64,000 nt of DNA, from contig JACGCN010000045.1 of NCBI GenBank assembly GCA_014905825.1, positions 62,001 to 126,000 of the forward strand. The letters are read 5' to 3'. Within the stretch, counting starts at the first letter, position 1, and each line of letters opens with the position of its first letter. Below, piece by piece: positions 11,439-24,342 of the stretch. A program made the position numbers and the translations under genes. The DNA is from Lyophyllum atratum (Eukaryota; Basidiomycota; Agaricomycetes; Agaricales; Lyophyllaceae). The notes below the pieces were generated by a model. The model searched no databases. It saw only the letters and a list, made by a program, of their open reading frames with translations, and was not told the origin of the DNA.

Positions 11439-12505
11439 TCATGATGTTATGCCAATTAATCAAGGACGACGAGGTTACTTTTCAGACGGACGTATTTTAT
11501 CTCCCCCCCTCCCCACCTCACGCACTGTTCGTCGGTTGGACCAGAGCATCACTTCATTTCACTGTACATCGGCCTCATTAGCACCTGATGGAATGGCTAA
11601 ATGGACACAACGGTAGACTTCCTCGAGGTTGTACACGCATTCCTAGATATGTAGACGGAACGGCTGCGCATATCGTGTCCCATGGAGGTAGATAATGAAA
11701 CATGCAGCAGCCAGCTGGACATCCCGCCAACCAGCCGCAAGGGTAAGTGTTAGTGAGTACCATAACGCACCGCCAAGTTCCTCCAGTGCGGAATTATCCC
11801 AAGCGGTCTAGTGCTTGATTTTGCAATCTAAAATCTTAAATTAGCCTGAACCGCCACGTCGCTTCGAATTCGGATATCTCCACACTTTGTCCACACTGGC
11901 TTCTCGTCTTCTTCTCCAATTCACTCATCCATTTCGATGTCGCATATATTCTCGTTCTTATCTGGTTCGTGAATACTAGGATATCTTGGGATCACCCCTG
12001 CTTATTCGATCGTCGCAGGAGTAGGCTCTGAACGAAGTTCCAACTTGCAGGATCACAACCAGGACATGATACTCCTCCAACATCAACACGACGGCCCGCT
12101 GTCGACGGATTCTTCTTCCGGCTCAGGCGTTACACGCACGGGTCTTTTGGAGACAGTTTCGACGTGTTACTTCGTGCTGTGATACCCTGGTCCCGGTCGG
12201 TCTCTACACGCAAAACGTACCAAGTCAATTGAAACCCTACACCATGCTCAGGCTCATTTCCGAGGCCAAATGCCTGGCCAACGTCACCTAGGCAGCGTAA
12301 ACTAGGCGGAAGGATTGGAGGGCTTAACGGCTATGGCACGGATTACACGGACACCGGGCCACCTGATCGCCGCTGACGAAAGCAAGCCCGAACCCCGGGT
12401 CGATCCAAGGTCGACGGGCTGAAAGGAGTAACGGCATCCTATTCTTTACCTGCCTCTTATAATGGTCATCAAGCGCATTTTCCCCCTATCCATATCCTTC
12501 ACACC
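11439..12505. other. 1.07-kb intergenic region
   Basis: Both strands were examined for coding segments and RNA genes, and nothing is recognisable. The region should contain the promoter of the A-T-R reductase gene; no clear TATA element is visible close to its ATG. Confidence 0.4.
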
Positions 12506-15500
12506 ATGTCCACAGAGAAAGACCCAGTCCTCCCCCCCGTCGACGGTTCCGTCACCATCCCCGAGTCCATCGACTTCCACTGGAACCACAACGCCGACCT
12601 CTCCATCTTCGCCTTCAACAGGGACGGCACCGACGAGGTCACCGAAATCACGTACCTCGAGTTCGGGCGCGCTTGCCATCGGGTCGCGCACCACGTCCGG
12701 CCTGGCCGTGCGGGGCCTGATGGGGAGGTCGTCGCGTTCATCGCACTCACTGATACCATCCTATATCAGGCTATAACCGTGGGATTGATCACAGCTGGTC
12801 TAGTGGTGAGTACCCTCCCTCTCGCCTACCATGCCCATATCGACATCCCCGACAGCCCTTCCCGATCTCCCCACGCAACACCCCAGCCGCCGTCGCCCAC
12901 CTCCTCCAGAAAACCTCCTGCCACCGCCTCATCACCACCCAAACCACCCTCCGCACCCTCCTCTCCGGCGTCCAAGCCGAACTCGCCGCCTCTTCCCCGG
13001 CCTTCCCCCTCCAAATTGAAGAAATCCCATCCCTGGCGGAGATCTACCCTAACCTCGGAGCGGAGACGGCGCAGGACCCGTTCGAGCGCTACCCGCCCCC
13101 GGCGACGCGGCCGCCCTTGAGCGACACGGCGATGATCCTCCATTCGTCGGGGAGCACCGGCTTCCCCAAGGCCATCTCCCAAACGCACCTCATCCTCTCC
13201 CACTGGGCCGCCTTCCGTGTGTCCACCCCCCGTTCCTACTCCGCCCTCACTAACCGCCCTTCCCCGTCCACAGCATGCCTCATCGAGTTCCGGGACCACA
13301 AGCCCCGCGTCCGAATCGCAGGGATGATGCTCCCCTCCTTCCACACGCTGGGCATATACACGCAGGTGCTGTACACGCTCTTCGGGATGAACTCGGTCGG
13401 GGTGTACCCGCCGCAGGTGTGGGAGAGGGAGGGGACGCCGGTGATGCCCACCCCGGATAATATATTGGAGCATACGAGGAGGACGAAGGCGAATGCGATG
13501 ATTACGATTCCGGCGCTGTTGCAGGTGTGGGCGCAGGACGCGGGGGCGGTGGAGTTGCTTAGGACGTTGGAGTTCGTGGTGCGTCTCGTCCCTCTTCTTC
13601 CTTCTTGCTTGTGTGGGGGTGGGGGCTCATTGGATTGGATTGGGAACTTAGGGATATTCGGGAGGGTCGGTGGCACCGAAGCTGGGTGACTTCATGTTCA
13701 AAGCTGGGGTGAAACTCAACCCGGGGTATGGAGGCACGGAGTTTGGGTCCCCCACGCATGCGATCCCGCGTCCTGGGGACGAGAGTGAGTGGGCTTATAT
13801 GGAATTTAGCCCGCGCGCGAAGGTGAGGTGGGTGCCGCAGGGTGATGGGACGTATGAGTGTCAGTTCTTGGTACGTTCGTTCTTCATGTACTTGATGGGG
13901 TGGGGTTTGGAGCTGATTTGGTGGTTGGGTGGGGTAGACGACGGAGACGCATTCGCTGCCGATTGAGAATTTGGAGGATGTCCGGGGGTATGCGACATCG
14001 GATTTGTGGGAACCGCATCCTACGAAGGATTATCTGTGGAAGATGTGCACTTTTTCCTTCTCCATCTTCTTTGCTAGGGCTGATACGAACTTTTGTTGCA
14101 GTGTCGGGCGTATCGACGACGTCATCATCCACTCCTCGGGCGAGAAGACCGTGCCCGCTCCGATGGAGGACATCGTCATGAGCAGCCCCTAGTGCGTCCC
14201 TCCCTTCCCTCCTTCCTTCGATTCCAGCACTCAACTGACCCCCACCATCTAGCGTAATGGGCACCGTGATGTTCGGGCGCGAGCACGACCAGCCCGGCAT
14301 CCTCATCGAGCCCAAGGCCGAGCACGCCATCGACGTCACAGACCAAGCCCAGCTCGCAGACCTCAGAAACAAATTGTGGTCCGTGATGGAGGAGGCGAAT
14401 AAGATCGCTCCGACGTTTAGTAGGATCTTCAAGGAGATGATATTGGTCACGCACAGGGAGAAGCCGCTCCCGAGGACGGGGAAGGGGACGGTGATGAGGA
14501 AGATGGCGCTGAGGGCGTATGATGAGGAGATTGAGGCTTTGTGCGTCGTCTGCTTTTTTTTCTGATTGGGAGGTGGAGCTGATGGAAGTGAGGTAGATAT
14601 GCGACGGTTGAGCAGAGCGCAAAGGGGGAGGATGTGGTGCCGCCTGTTTCGTGGGAGGCGGAGGAGGTGAAGATGTGGTTGCTTGAGCAGGCGGCGGATA
14701 TTCACTCGGGGAAGACGTTCTCGACTTCGGGGGATCTGTTTGATCAGGGTTTCGACAGGTTCGCTCCTCCTACCTTCTCTTCTACCACTCGTAGTTACTG
14801 ACTGCACCCTCCTCGAAGTCTGAGCGCAACGATCCTCCGGCGTCGCCTCGTCGGCGCCCTCCGTGGAAGCAAGGACAACGCCACCATCAAAGCCGCCGAG
14901 AGCATCACCCAAAACACGGTGTACTCCTACCCCTCCCTCGATGCCCTCGGTGCGTTCCTCGTAAGCCTCGTCGCCGACCCCGAAGGCTTCAAAGGCGCGG
15001 GTAATGGGAAGGCGCAGATCGAGGCTATGATCGAGAAGTACGGCGCCGGGCTTGACTTGACTCACGCCTCTGCTCCCACCTCTGTGAAGAGCGAGACGAG
15101 TAGGAAGAAGATCGTGCTCCTTACGGGGTCGACGGGGAACCTGGGCTCTCAGATCCTGGCGGGGCTGCTGGGGGACAGCTCAGTTGAGAAAGTGTACACG
15201 TTGAATCGGGCGTCGAAGGGGGGAGCGTCGATGTTCGAACGTCATTTGGAGAGGTTCGTGGATAAGGCGCTGCCTACGGGGCTTTTGGGGTCGGAGAGGC
15301 TTGTGTTTGTGGAGGGGGATGCGGCGTTGCCTGGGTTTGGGTTGGAGGAGGAGATGTACGATGAGGTGCGTTTTGGTTGCGTCCCCTCTCCTCCAAGTAC
15401 CTGGATCATAACCCCCTTGTTGTGGGTACGTAGATCCGGGACTCGGTCTCGGTGATCATTCATAACGCGTGGCGCCTCGACTTTAACCTGTCCCTGCCTT

Positions 15501-16515
15501 CGTTCGAGTCGAACATCCGGGGCACGCGCAAGCTCATCGACTTTGCGCTTGCAGGCCCACACGCCAGCTCCACCCGGTTCCTCTTCACCTCTTCCGTCGC
15601 CTCCGCGCAGTCGTGGGATCGGGCTAAGGGCCCGTTCCCTGAGGAGGTCGTGGAGGACGCGGGGGTGGCGGTTGGGAGCGGGTATGGGGAGGGGAAGTAC
15701 GTGGCGGAGCGGGTATGTTCACGTTCTCCTTCGTCTTTCGGTGGTTGACGGGGTACCTTGGATAGATCGTTGTGGGAAGCGGATTGCAGGCGACGTCGTT
15801 CCGCATTGGGCAGATCAGCGGGGGGTTGCCGAATGGAGCGTGGGCGACGAGCGACTGGTTGCCTATCCTCGTGAAGTCGAGTGGGGCGCTTGGGGCTTTG
15901 CCTGGGGCGACTGGGGTGGGTGTTTTTTGGTCTCTGTATGAGGGGATTGCTGTTTGTTGATGATGATTCTTGGGCTGGTTTTAGCTGGTTTCGTGGCTCC
16001 CGATGCATGCTGTGTCGAAGGCGATCCTTGATGTTGCGTTTGCGGAGGAACAGCCGCCTGTTGTGCTTAATTTGGTCCATCCCCGCCCGGTGGGCTGGAA
16101 TGCGGTGATCGAGTCTATCCAGGAAGCCCTGGAGGAGGGAAGTGCACCACTTCGTGTCTTGCCGTTCCCGGAGTGGTTTGCCCTGCTTGAGAGGCGTGCC
16201 AAGAACGCGAGCGACGCTGATATTCAAGCTATCGTGAGCCCTGTGTCGTTTATATTTTGGGGTTGGACCACGTTGACGCTGCTTGTTCCTTCGATGTAGC
16301 CTGCCATCAAGCTCTTGGAGTTCTTCCGCGTGACGGCGAAAGCTGATCTGGCGATTAGTGCAGCTGGCAGTGAGGATGTGGAGAGTGGGGGGCTGACGAA
16401 GTTCGCTACTGACAAGGCACAGAGCGTTAGCCCGACTATAAGGGACTTGCTGCCTATCGGGAAGGAAGATGCTCAACGATGGGTCAGGTATTGGCGTGGT
16501 GTTGGACTCTTCTAA
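12506..16515 (+). CDS. NRPS-like carboxylate reductase (adenylation-thiolation-reductase)
   Basis: Thirteen exons join in phase to 1090 aa: 12506-12805, 12856-13216, 13274-13578, 13652-13870, 13938-14044, 14102-14191, 14253-14540, 14597-14758, 14819-15365, 15434-15712, 15766-15915, 15985-16233, 16300-16515. The adenylation domain (about 1-560) shows the AMP-binding loop ILHSSGSTGFPKAI, GYGGTEFG and VGRIDDVIIHSSGEKTVP. The carrier domain (about 570-660) has QGFDSLSATILRRRL, whose first serine should carry phosphopantetheine; it is interrupted by an intron within that serine codon. The reductase (about 700-1090) begins VLLTGSTGNLGSQIL (NADP-binding) and contains the SDR-type SSVAS and YGEGKYVAE. 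There is no condensation domain. The enzyme should activate a carboxylic acid as AMP ester, load it as thioester and reduce it to aldehyde or alcohol. The substrate is unknown. A broken inverted copy lies at 840-1795. Confidence 0.93.
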
Positions 16516-16639
16516 AGGAAGGGCCGTGACCGAGAAGAAGGGGACGCGTCAACAGGAGTAAACAACGCGTGATAGATTTTTGATCACATGTATTCAATCA
16601 ATTCTGGATCTCCAGTTTTTCGTTTTGAGTCTGACCGTC

Positions 16640-17095
16640 ATGTCGGATCTGGTCTCTTCCTTCAATGCTCTTCCTCGTCACGCTCAGACAGCGGACAAGG
16701 TCCCTAATGACTGGGTCTTCACAGTCCGACACGTCCCCGTCTCCCCCGAAGCAGATCTGATCATGCTCGTCAATCCCGCATCTCTCGATTCACATTGCGA
16801 AGGCCCGGTGGACCTCTCCAAACTCAACGCGCATGAATACAATGGGGTCGTTGCGCACTGTCTGCTTAGAGCTTTTATTTCTGGTATGGGAAGCGACGAG
16901 GAGCAGCGGAAGGTCGCGCCGTGGACGTGGAAGACGACGGACGAGAAGCTGGCTAAGGAGGTGGGCGATTTGTTGAAGATGATGGGGGTGAGGGATGAGC
17001 TTGCGGGGGTTGGCATTGTGGATGAGGAGGTGAAGAAGGTTGTTGATGCGCAGTGGGAGGATCTGTTGGGCACTATTCAGAGATCGATGGCGTAG
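16640..17095 (+). CDS. small hypothetical protein downstream of the reductase
   Basis: A single-exon frame of 151 aa starts at MSDLVSSFNALPRH. An upstream in-frame ATG at 16580 is possible but falls only 65 bp after the reductase stop. The protein has no signal peptide or membrane segment. It is mixed alpha/beta in composition, with an acidic, helical C-terminal half (KEVGDLLKMMGVRDELAGVG, VVDAQWEDLL). I do not recognise a family. It is on the same strand as the reductase, 125 bp from it, which leaves little room for an independent promoter, so co-expression is possible but unproven. Confidence 0.55.
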   Translation: MSDLVSSFNALPRHAQTADKVPNDWVFTVRHVPVSPEADLIMLVNPASLDSHCEGPVDLSKLNAHEYNGVVAHCLLRAFISGMGSDEEQRKVAPWTWKTTDEKLAKEVGDLLKMMGVRDELAGVGIVDEEVKKVVDAQWEDLLGTIQRSMA

Positions 17096-17949
17096 GGCTA
17101 TGCTAGAGGGAGCCTGGAGATAACGGTAAACCATCGTATCCAGTGTATGTCTTACGTTGGCTGCGCAGATTTTTGTTGATAGGGATGATTCATTCTGTAT
17201 AGGTACGCTACAGCTCGTCGTTTGTATTCGTGCTCGTTGGCGACAATGGGCATTGAACTGCTTCTTCTTGATCAGCTCAGGACATCGGATTGTCGGCTCA
17301 GACTACACCCAGTTATATCTCAAATCAAGTAAAAGTTGAACGCATCGCCGTCATATGCATAAAGCCTTGACCCGTATGACCGATGTGGAGGATCTTAATC
17401 GACTCAGAGACTGATCATGACGTTGAGTAACCAGACCCTGTTTTGTCTTGCTTGAGTGCGTAGGAGTTCTTGCGAAGTACATCCCTTCTCCTCTCTGTTC
17501 TACTGTTTTCCTGACTATGGGACTACGGGAGGTCATTTTTTGAGGTCTGACTCGGGGGAGCGACGGCGGCGTCGAGCTCGGTTCGCTTCTTCAATGCCCG
17601 TCTTGAGGCCATCTTCGCCTTAATCAAATCGAAGCGTCAGCCTGGCCTGGCCCACACAACGGACGACCCTCGACGGTGTTCGTTCTTTTACGTACGTGCT
17701 CGAACTTGATCAAACCTTACTCGATAAACTGGTAGCCACCGCTCAGCCACACGAGAGCAGCTTTGCCCCACATTTACACCGTCGTTCACCACCCTCTGCC
17801 ATCATTTCTACTTTCGTCGCTAATCCGATCAAGCTCGGATCGACAATACAGCGAGGCCGTCTTTTTACACAGCAGAGATCGAACTTACTTGACGCTTTAC
17901 AACGCCCTCCCCAAAGTTCCGCCTACCAAGTTCATATCACAGAGCCTTC
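17096..17949. other. intergenic region upstream of the membrane protein gene
   Basis: No conserved protein or RNA was recognised. The last ~250 bases have an open frame in front of the ATG at 17950 that probably represents 5' leader sequence. Confidence 0.35.
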
Positions 17950-19323
17950 ATGACACCAGAAGAAAAAGCCCTCCTCCAGAAACTAGGAAGAAGCATCCTA
18001 AGTAACCTGGCAAATACGATCACTATAGCTCTCGTCTATGGTATGTATGATTTTATTTCATACCTCGGCGGGTAGTCTTGGCTGACGATATCATTTCTTT
18101 TCTTCCAGGGAGCTCTACGTTATTGTTCTCTATCACGACCCATACTACGATGTAAATGCCATCACGCTCTGTAAGCGAGTTTATTCCTGATTGACGTCGA
18201 AGCAAACGAGGCCCAGCATCGCGTTCGAAACGGGTACTATTCGCGGTATCAATCCTAAGTCTCCTCGCCGCGAGTGTATACTCTCTACTGCAGTGGTTAT
18301 ATATCCCTGCGATGATCCGAGGAGCCCTACTGGAAAACGCAAATGTCCCCTTGATTGAGAGACCTGACTTAGTCAACCGGCGTCTTCATAAGCTCAACGG
18401 CGCATTGATGTGGCTCTCGTTGCTTCCGGTGGGTTTTCAATCTTTTTGTGCATGAAGTTCGGTACGGGTCTGAGTAGTTGTTCAATATCATTAGCCGATC
18501 ATCAACGACTCCGTGGTTATCTGGCGAGGCTGGGTACTCTTCCCAGAACGCCGACGAGTCCTTATCGCCGCAATGATTCTCTGTCTAGTGTCATTCGGTA
18601 GGTGCAAAAAAAGTATTTCTTTCTGGCGCAACCGGACCATTCATGAGTCTCCGTTCTATGGCTAGCAACGGCCCTTGCAGTTCTTCCATTGAGCTTGGAC
18701 CCCGACGAATATTCAGCCTTTCTCGAGCAGCGACCCGATTTAGCTTGGTACCTAGAGAATGCAGCACCAGTTTTGTCACTCGCAACCAACGTCATCGCTA
18801 CATCTTGTATCGCTTACGGATTATGGTCAGTCTCCACTTTTCTATGACGCCGCTTTTTCATCATTCCCACTCAGGTTGCATCGGAAATTCCTCGTAACCC
18901 TGTTCAACCGACGGCAGCAACGACAATTCCGGGTTCAGAAAAGCTTAAGCCTCCTAGTGGAGTCTGGAATCGTCTACTGTGGATTGCAGGTGCGTGAAAT
19001 ATGATCAGAGAGGTTCGTATTAGCCGCTCATATATAAGTAATCGCGTCCGCAGGCAATTGTACTTATGTTGGGCTTTTTGGATCCGGCCGATGGTAGCCA
19101 TATGTCAATGGACATCGCCACGCAAGTATTCGCTACAGTCTATATGGTGGTCTCGGTAATCATTCCAGATTTCTTCCACGCGCCTGACCAGGAGGGCTGA
19201 ACGACTTCGCATTAGGCAATGTATCCCAGCCTGGTTGCATTCCTTGTCCAGCAGCAGGGCAGCTCGTTCAGGGAGTCGTATGCTTCTCAGGACTACGGAA
19301 TGCATATGGATGAACGTCCATAA
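17950..19323 (+). CDS. polytopic membrane protein, fungal family of unknown function
   Basis: Eight exons join in phase: 17950-18040, 18109-18151, 18203-18428, 18495-18597, 18666-18825, 18875-18989, 19054-19155, 19216-19323, giving 315 aa. Hydrophobic segments follow one another: ITIALVYGSSTLLFSITTH, RVLFAVSILSLLAASVYSLLQWLYI, NDSVVIWRGWVLFP, RRRVLIAAMILCLVSFATALAVLPL, PVLSLATNVIATSCIAYGLW, SLSLLVESGIVYCGLQAIVLMLGF, IATQVFATVYMVVSAMYPSLVAFLV. That is about seven passes. The pattern of a basic loop (FNRRQQRQFRVQKS) followed by LLVESGIVYC is typical of a large Agaricomycete membrane-protein family of unknown function. It is not a STE3 pheromone receptor: the motifs of that family are absent. 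Location is probably the plasma membrane or an internal membrane. Confidence 0.75.
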
Positions 19324-20473
19324 CCATCATTCGTCCACTGCACATCGTGATAACATAAATTTGGTAGGGCTGTGCTGTCGCCTTGGCTTGGCTCATTGAT
19401 TTAGATTCTTGGAATAAACAACAGCTTGAACGCCCTATAGGACAATATAATCGATAGTTGCGTATTGACCAAACACGATGATTGAGCATATTTTCCCTTG
19501 AAACGTGGCAGCGAAAATATGTTGAATGAGAAGGATGGATGATACCTCACAGTACATCTCGCCTCATCCAGCAAAGGTCAGCCATATTGTCTTTCGTGGC
19601 ACGTCGAATAGGTCACCGATCATGGACCATCCTTCCGGCGGCTTTAGGAGAACATTGCGTCTCGACGACTTGAAGTCACATGGAAGCTTGAAAAGCGACG
19701 GCTGGGATATTCGCGCCAACTAAGGACTAGATAGTTTCTGTGGTTCATCCAGGTACCGAGAGATCGCTTCATACAAGGTGCTCTATTCTATGCGGACCGG
19801 GCTTTGTTGGCTATGTCCAAGACCGCTGAGCCGATAGATCGAAGCGCAGGCTTCCTCATCTGTTGACTCGTTTAATCGATTTACCTAGAGATCGCGCGGA
19901 ATTAGACGATTGTATGAGTCACCTACTATTTTTCATATTGTCACTGCGTACAGCCCAACCACCACATCAACTTCAGTTTCATGTATCTTCCAGACATGGA
20001 TGCCCAAAGATGGCTTCGGTCCGCATGTGATGTGAGACAACGTTTCAGGACTTGTCAACGGACTCCTTGGGGTCATGATGGCGTTTGATCTTTGATTAGC
20101 TCGATAGGAAGAGCTTGTGAATGGGAAGCAAGGATAAGAGTAAGTGCCGGTTTTCACATAGATCAAGATAAGATAAGAGCATCGCACCTTTCCTCACAAC
20201 ACGGAGTTGCTTGCTTCATGGTCTCCTGTAAGTTACCTGCGGCAACGCGACTCACTGCCAGCGCGACAGGAAGGTAAATCGTTGAAACGAAAACTTTCTC
20301 CTTGAAATTCTCCTTACTGGCCTGATACGTCGCAGCAACGTTGGCAGAACATAACTTGGCACGATGATCAGTATCATAAGTCTCACGGTTGTCTTTGCCT
20401 CGTCACCGCTTTCTATAAACTTACGTGACATGACTTCTAACTCAGCTTCTCTACTTTCACCCCCCAAGGCGCC
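19324..20473. other. 1.15-kb intergenic region
   Basis: Only short random frames occur on either strand. I see no gene, repeat or RNA that can be supported. Confidence 0.4.
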
Positions 20474-23159
20474 TTGATGGTCGGGACACGTCGTCAGTCG
20501 GGACGGGTGCTAACTCAAGCCACTTTAGAGCCCACATCCGACGAAAAGAAACGTGATTCGGACTCGGTTGATGATTCAGACGATCGCATGGATTCCGGCT
20601 CAAGTTCGAGTGATTTGAATGACGAATCCGACTGGGAAGATCGTAAAGGTGAGGCTTAGGCCACTAAATTATGAAAATTATCGATTTTCACTCTCTATAT
20701 CATGATTCAGAGAAAGGAGCGAAATGGTCAACTGTAAAACGCAGTAAGCTTATAGCCAAGTCAAGCCGATCGAAGGTGAACGATCAAAAGGCTACTACGG
20801 GGAAGCGCAATATCAGCCTTCTCTTAACGATGCCGATGGATGTAATCTATGAAGTACGTCCTCAAAACTCGGAGACACATGCTTCGCCATCATTAACCTT
20901 ATCCCGCAGGTTTTGTGCTTTCTGGCTCCGAGGGATTTGATTTCCTTGACACGCACGACTAAAGTGTTGCGCGAGACCCTCGTATCATCGAATGCTCTTA
21001 CGGTGTGGAAATCTGTACGCGAAGCCGTTAAAGGGCCTTCACCACCGCAGGATTTCTCGGAGCCGCGATGGGCGGCATTGCTATTCGGTAAAGCCGTTTG
21101 CGAGGTTGGTGCTTTGTACGCGGTTCCTTTTGAAGACGATGATGACCAGACATCTAGTGCTGTCATGCCCCAAATGTACACGGTATTGAATTCGCCTTGC
21201 GTCGTCGGCTCTGTACCTCCTGCAAGAAAGAGAAGTGAGCTCTCTATCTCTAGCTGTCTAGACCTCCTTGGCATCGTCATCCCAGCTACGTCGTGACCTC
21301 CAAATTTCCGAAAGTCTTTCCTGACTTCGACATACAAATACTGGAGTTCATTCCATACACTACTGGTACCCAACGTCATCCAATTCTCTCTCTTCTCAAC
21401 TAACTTGTCGATCTGTAGTTGGCGGATGGTCCCACGGCTACCCGAGCAAAAGCAAATTCTTTTGGAAGGATGACATCTACGACATCGCACGCAAGTGGGG
21501 CGCCCATACAGCGAACGTTCATATGCGCATTCCTGGTGCAAAGCAAAAGATGGAAGACTTCCGCGATCAGAGGTTGAAATTCGTGGAGGAAGTCGTAGAG
21601 GTACTAATCTTCTCAATTACACTATTCTTCAAGGCTAATGACGTCTCTCGGAATAGGATGTAAAGCGATACAGAAAGTGGTATGCGACCATGTGTGCTGA
21701 GCGAGCCCAAAAGGACCAGCAAAGGAAAGAACATCGGTGGACCGCGTACGTCCCCTCCCGACTTCGGACTCTACTTTTTTCACTGACTATGATCTTGTAG
21801 TATTTGCGCGAAATTCATAGAACTGGGGTACCTCGAAGATGACATATACACTATCAAACGGGAGACTTCGGTCTGCGCTGCGGCAGAACTCACCGAACGC
21901 GGTACGTCGCCGTTCGCCACTTTCATCAACCTCGAATGCTTACCTAGCGCCCAAAGGTTGGATACGCATTCGACCTGGTCTTGAAGCCAAGATCATGGCA
22001 GCCAAATCGGATCGTCTTGCGTCTCGGCGTCGGGCTCTCCTCCAACGCAGAAAGGAAGTCTTATACCCCCTATACAACAAATATCTCCGCACCGTGACTC
22101 CCTCGAAGTGGCTCTATCACCCCCGAGCCTGCGAGGTCTGCAGCATCCCACAATTCGATGAAGTCCTCAACGCTGCAGATGATGTTCAGATTAACGAGCA
22201 GAGCTTCACGGGCGTCATGAGAAATCTGCCTGCGCTCGTGAAGACGTGGTTGGAAGCTCGGAAATCAGTTTTGGAAGAGCTAATGTCCCTGGCTAAAGCC
22301 CCCCACGTCGATTCACCCGAACCGGAGTCTGCTCCTGCCAAGCCATCAGACCTATCCTCTGCCGCGACGACAGACGTTTTAAACCTCGCAACCTCCATTT
22401 TCAAATGCGGCAATGGAACGTGTACAGTGAATGCTTCCCCGTGGGACGGCCTTTATACCAATCCTCTTTTTGGATGGGATGGCGCCGTCACTCATCAGTG
22501 CGAGGAGGGATCAAAGTGGTCCCCTCGACCTCTGCCTACTATCCTGTTATTCTTCAAGGAGGCATCCGATGCGGCTGCTGAACTCGCGAGGCTTTCTGGG
22601 TTGGACATTACTCGAGCTACTATTGCTGATATGGACGATCAAGGCAAACTCTTCTTTTGCTCCCACTGCCCCCTAGAACAGCAAAATTACTGTAACCGTG
22701 GTGACTCTCGCCCCGCTTATACGTGGCGCTCTGCTGTTCGTTTGTTAACCCTGACCCTATCGTCCTGTCCACTAATTCATCAGTCAGGTTTCTCATGCGC
22801 CAAAACACGACCACCCGACCGACCCATCCTGGCAAATGCTGACGATGCAGGAGGCGAATGGTGTGGATAAGCCGTACGACCACCTCCGAGGCGACAACTG
22901 CTGGTCCTGTAACCACTGCCCTGCCTTCTTCGATGCGTGGAAAGGCGCAAGGTCGGTACTCGACCATCTACGTGATCAGTACGTCTCCAGTGATTCCCCG
23001 CCATCATAATGCTTAACCCCTCCTCCCCCTTCTCATAGCCACAATATAACAAATCCGCAAGAGCCTGCTGACATCTTCCACCACCCTGGAAAGCGTCAAA
23101 ACCCAGTCTTGGCCAGGGTTTGGAGGCAGCATGAAAGGAAAGCGACGATTAGTGTGTGA
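20474..23159 (+). CDS. F-box protein with zinc-binding cysteine clusters
   Basis: Eleven exons join in phase: 20474-20648, 20711-20853, 20910-21104, 21158-21234, 21286-21365, 21419-21600, 21657-21745, 21801-21901, 21957-22735, 22788-22978, 23039-23159, giving 710 aa. The N-terminus is acidic and serine-rich (DSDSVDDSDDRMDSGSSSSD). The F-box follows at about residue 90 (LLLTMPMDVIYEVLCFLAPRDLISLTRTTKVLRETL). Next comes a four-cysteine cluster CECCHAPN...RRLCTSCKKE. A long helical, basic region carries further CxxC pairs (CEVCSIPQ, FFCSHCPLE). The end has a C2H2-like unit CWSCNHCPAFF...LDHLRDHHNI. This architecture is typical of the large Agaricomycete F-box family. By analogy it would be a substrate adaptor of an SCF ubiquitin ligase; the target is unknown. 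Confidence 0.85.
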
Positions 23160-23379
23160 TCGACCCAGGGAAGGAGTCACTGACGATAAGCCAATGGCAT
23201 CCTTCATATACTTTTGCCATCCTTTGTAGTAGAATCGGTACGAAGAATATCACTGCATTATTGTTAGTGTAGATTTGGGACCCGAACTGGCCGACTTGTT
23301 CGGTGTAATAGCCATAGAGTATGAGCGCACTCAGCGTGACGCCTGTGTAGGAACAAATGTCAGCTTGAATAGATGACAA

Positions 23380-23781
23380 TGAACGAGGTGACGATTACTG
23401 AGGTATTTTTCGTCGGCATTCGTCTTCTTACTCAACTCTTTGAGGCTCAGTTTACCTTCGGAGGATACAGCAATATGGTCTGCGACACCAAGAGGCCTGA
23501 TGACATTGAGAGCCGATGATTCTTGGCAGGATTCTGACATATAGATAGGACAACGATAAGTGATTCTGAGCACATCAAGGATCTACCCGCAATCCTCGTT
23601 CGCTAGAAGGGCTGTATATTCTGGACCTTGCACGGCTTAGCACGGCTTGCAACAACGAAAGGCAGAGATCCGTGATGGTGTGCTTAGCCTTATAAAGCTC
23701 GAGCGGGTCCGAGATATTGCCAGAGTACGTAGAAGTGACGAGTTCTTGGAGTTTCTGTACAAAACCGATAGGGGACGACAT
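23380..23781 (-). pseudogene. relic of a fungal O-methyltransferase (N-terminal part)
   Basis: On the minus strand two separate pieces resemble the dimerisation region of plant/fungal-type O-methyltransferases. The first, from 23781, begins MSSPIGFVQKLQELVTSTYSG. The second, within 23530-23390, reads ALNVIRPLGVADHIAVSSEGKLSLKELSKKTNADEKYLS, the winged-helix-like segment that precedes the SAM domain. The frame between the pieces is interrupted, and no SAM-binding glycine motif or catalytic histidine follows downstream. I therefore read this as a truncated, decayed gene. Confidence 0.5.
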
Positions 23782-24342
23782 CAGGGATCAGTCAGTGGTG
23801 GATGGAATGAAGGAGCTCGGAGGGAGCAGTGCCATACTAGAGACCGACTGAGGATTGATCTGAACGAATCGCGTACAATTCGATATGACATTGACTGTGA
23901 TATCTCGAGACCATCATGGGAAATGGAGATGACAGTGTACATGTTAGGTGAATCATACAACGGACACACCGTAATTGCACCGTAAGGACACACAGCATCT
24001 CACGTGTGCGCTTCGGTACTTGCTTTAGGTGAGCTTTCTCCCACGCCCACTGCTCAATATGGCTGCCATTCAAGCGGTGTACTTAGACAAAATCCGAAGC
24101 TATCGAATCCTTCTCAGTCATGATGACATGCGGCTCACTAATAGGCATTTCGAAAACAACAGATTGATAACTCCAGCGGCTTCGAAATACAGCGGCGCAT
24201 CTGGATCACGATTCACCGAGAAGTTCGGACTTTTGCTGGACAGATGGCCCCGATAAGAGTCTGCGAGCCACCTAGGCCTCGGGGATGCAGTCCAGAGGAA
24301 TGTTTTCGACGCTGTGGAGGAGCGGTGTGGTAAATATCAAGG

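Noticed and set aside
12826..13473. 215-codon minus-strand frame
   Set aside because: Antisense to exons 2-3 of the A-T-R gene, with highly repetitive composition.
13884..15065. 393-codon minus-strand open frame inside the reductase gene
   Set aside because: It lies exactly antisense to several conserved exons of the A-T-R gene. Its translation is low-complexity and lacks family motifs, so GC-rich codon use on the sense strand explains it.
17950..19323. Seven-pass protein as a candidate STE3 pheromone receptor partner for the pheromone gene
   Set aside because: Hydrophobic segment order and loop motifs match a different Agaricomycete family, none of the expected STE3 sequence motifs was seen, and it is 40 kb away.
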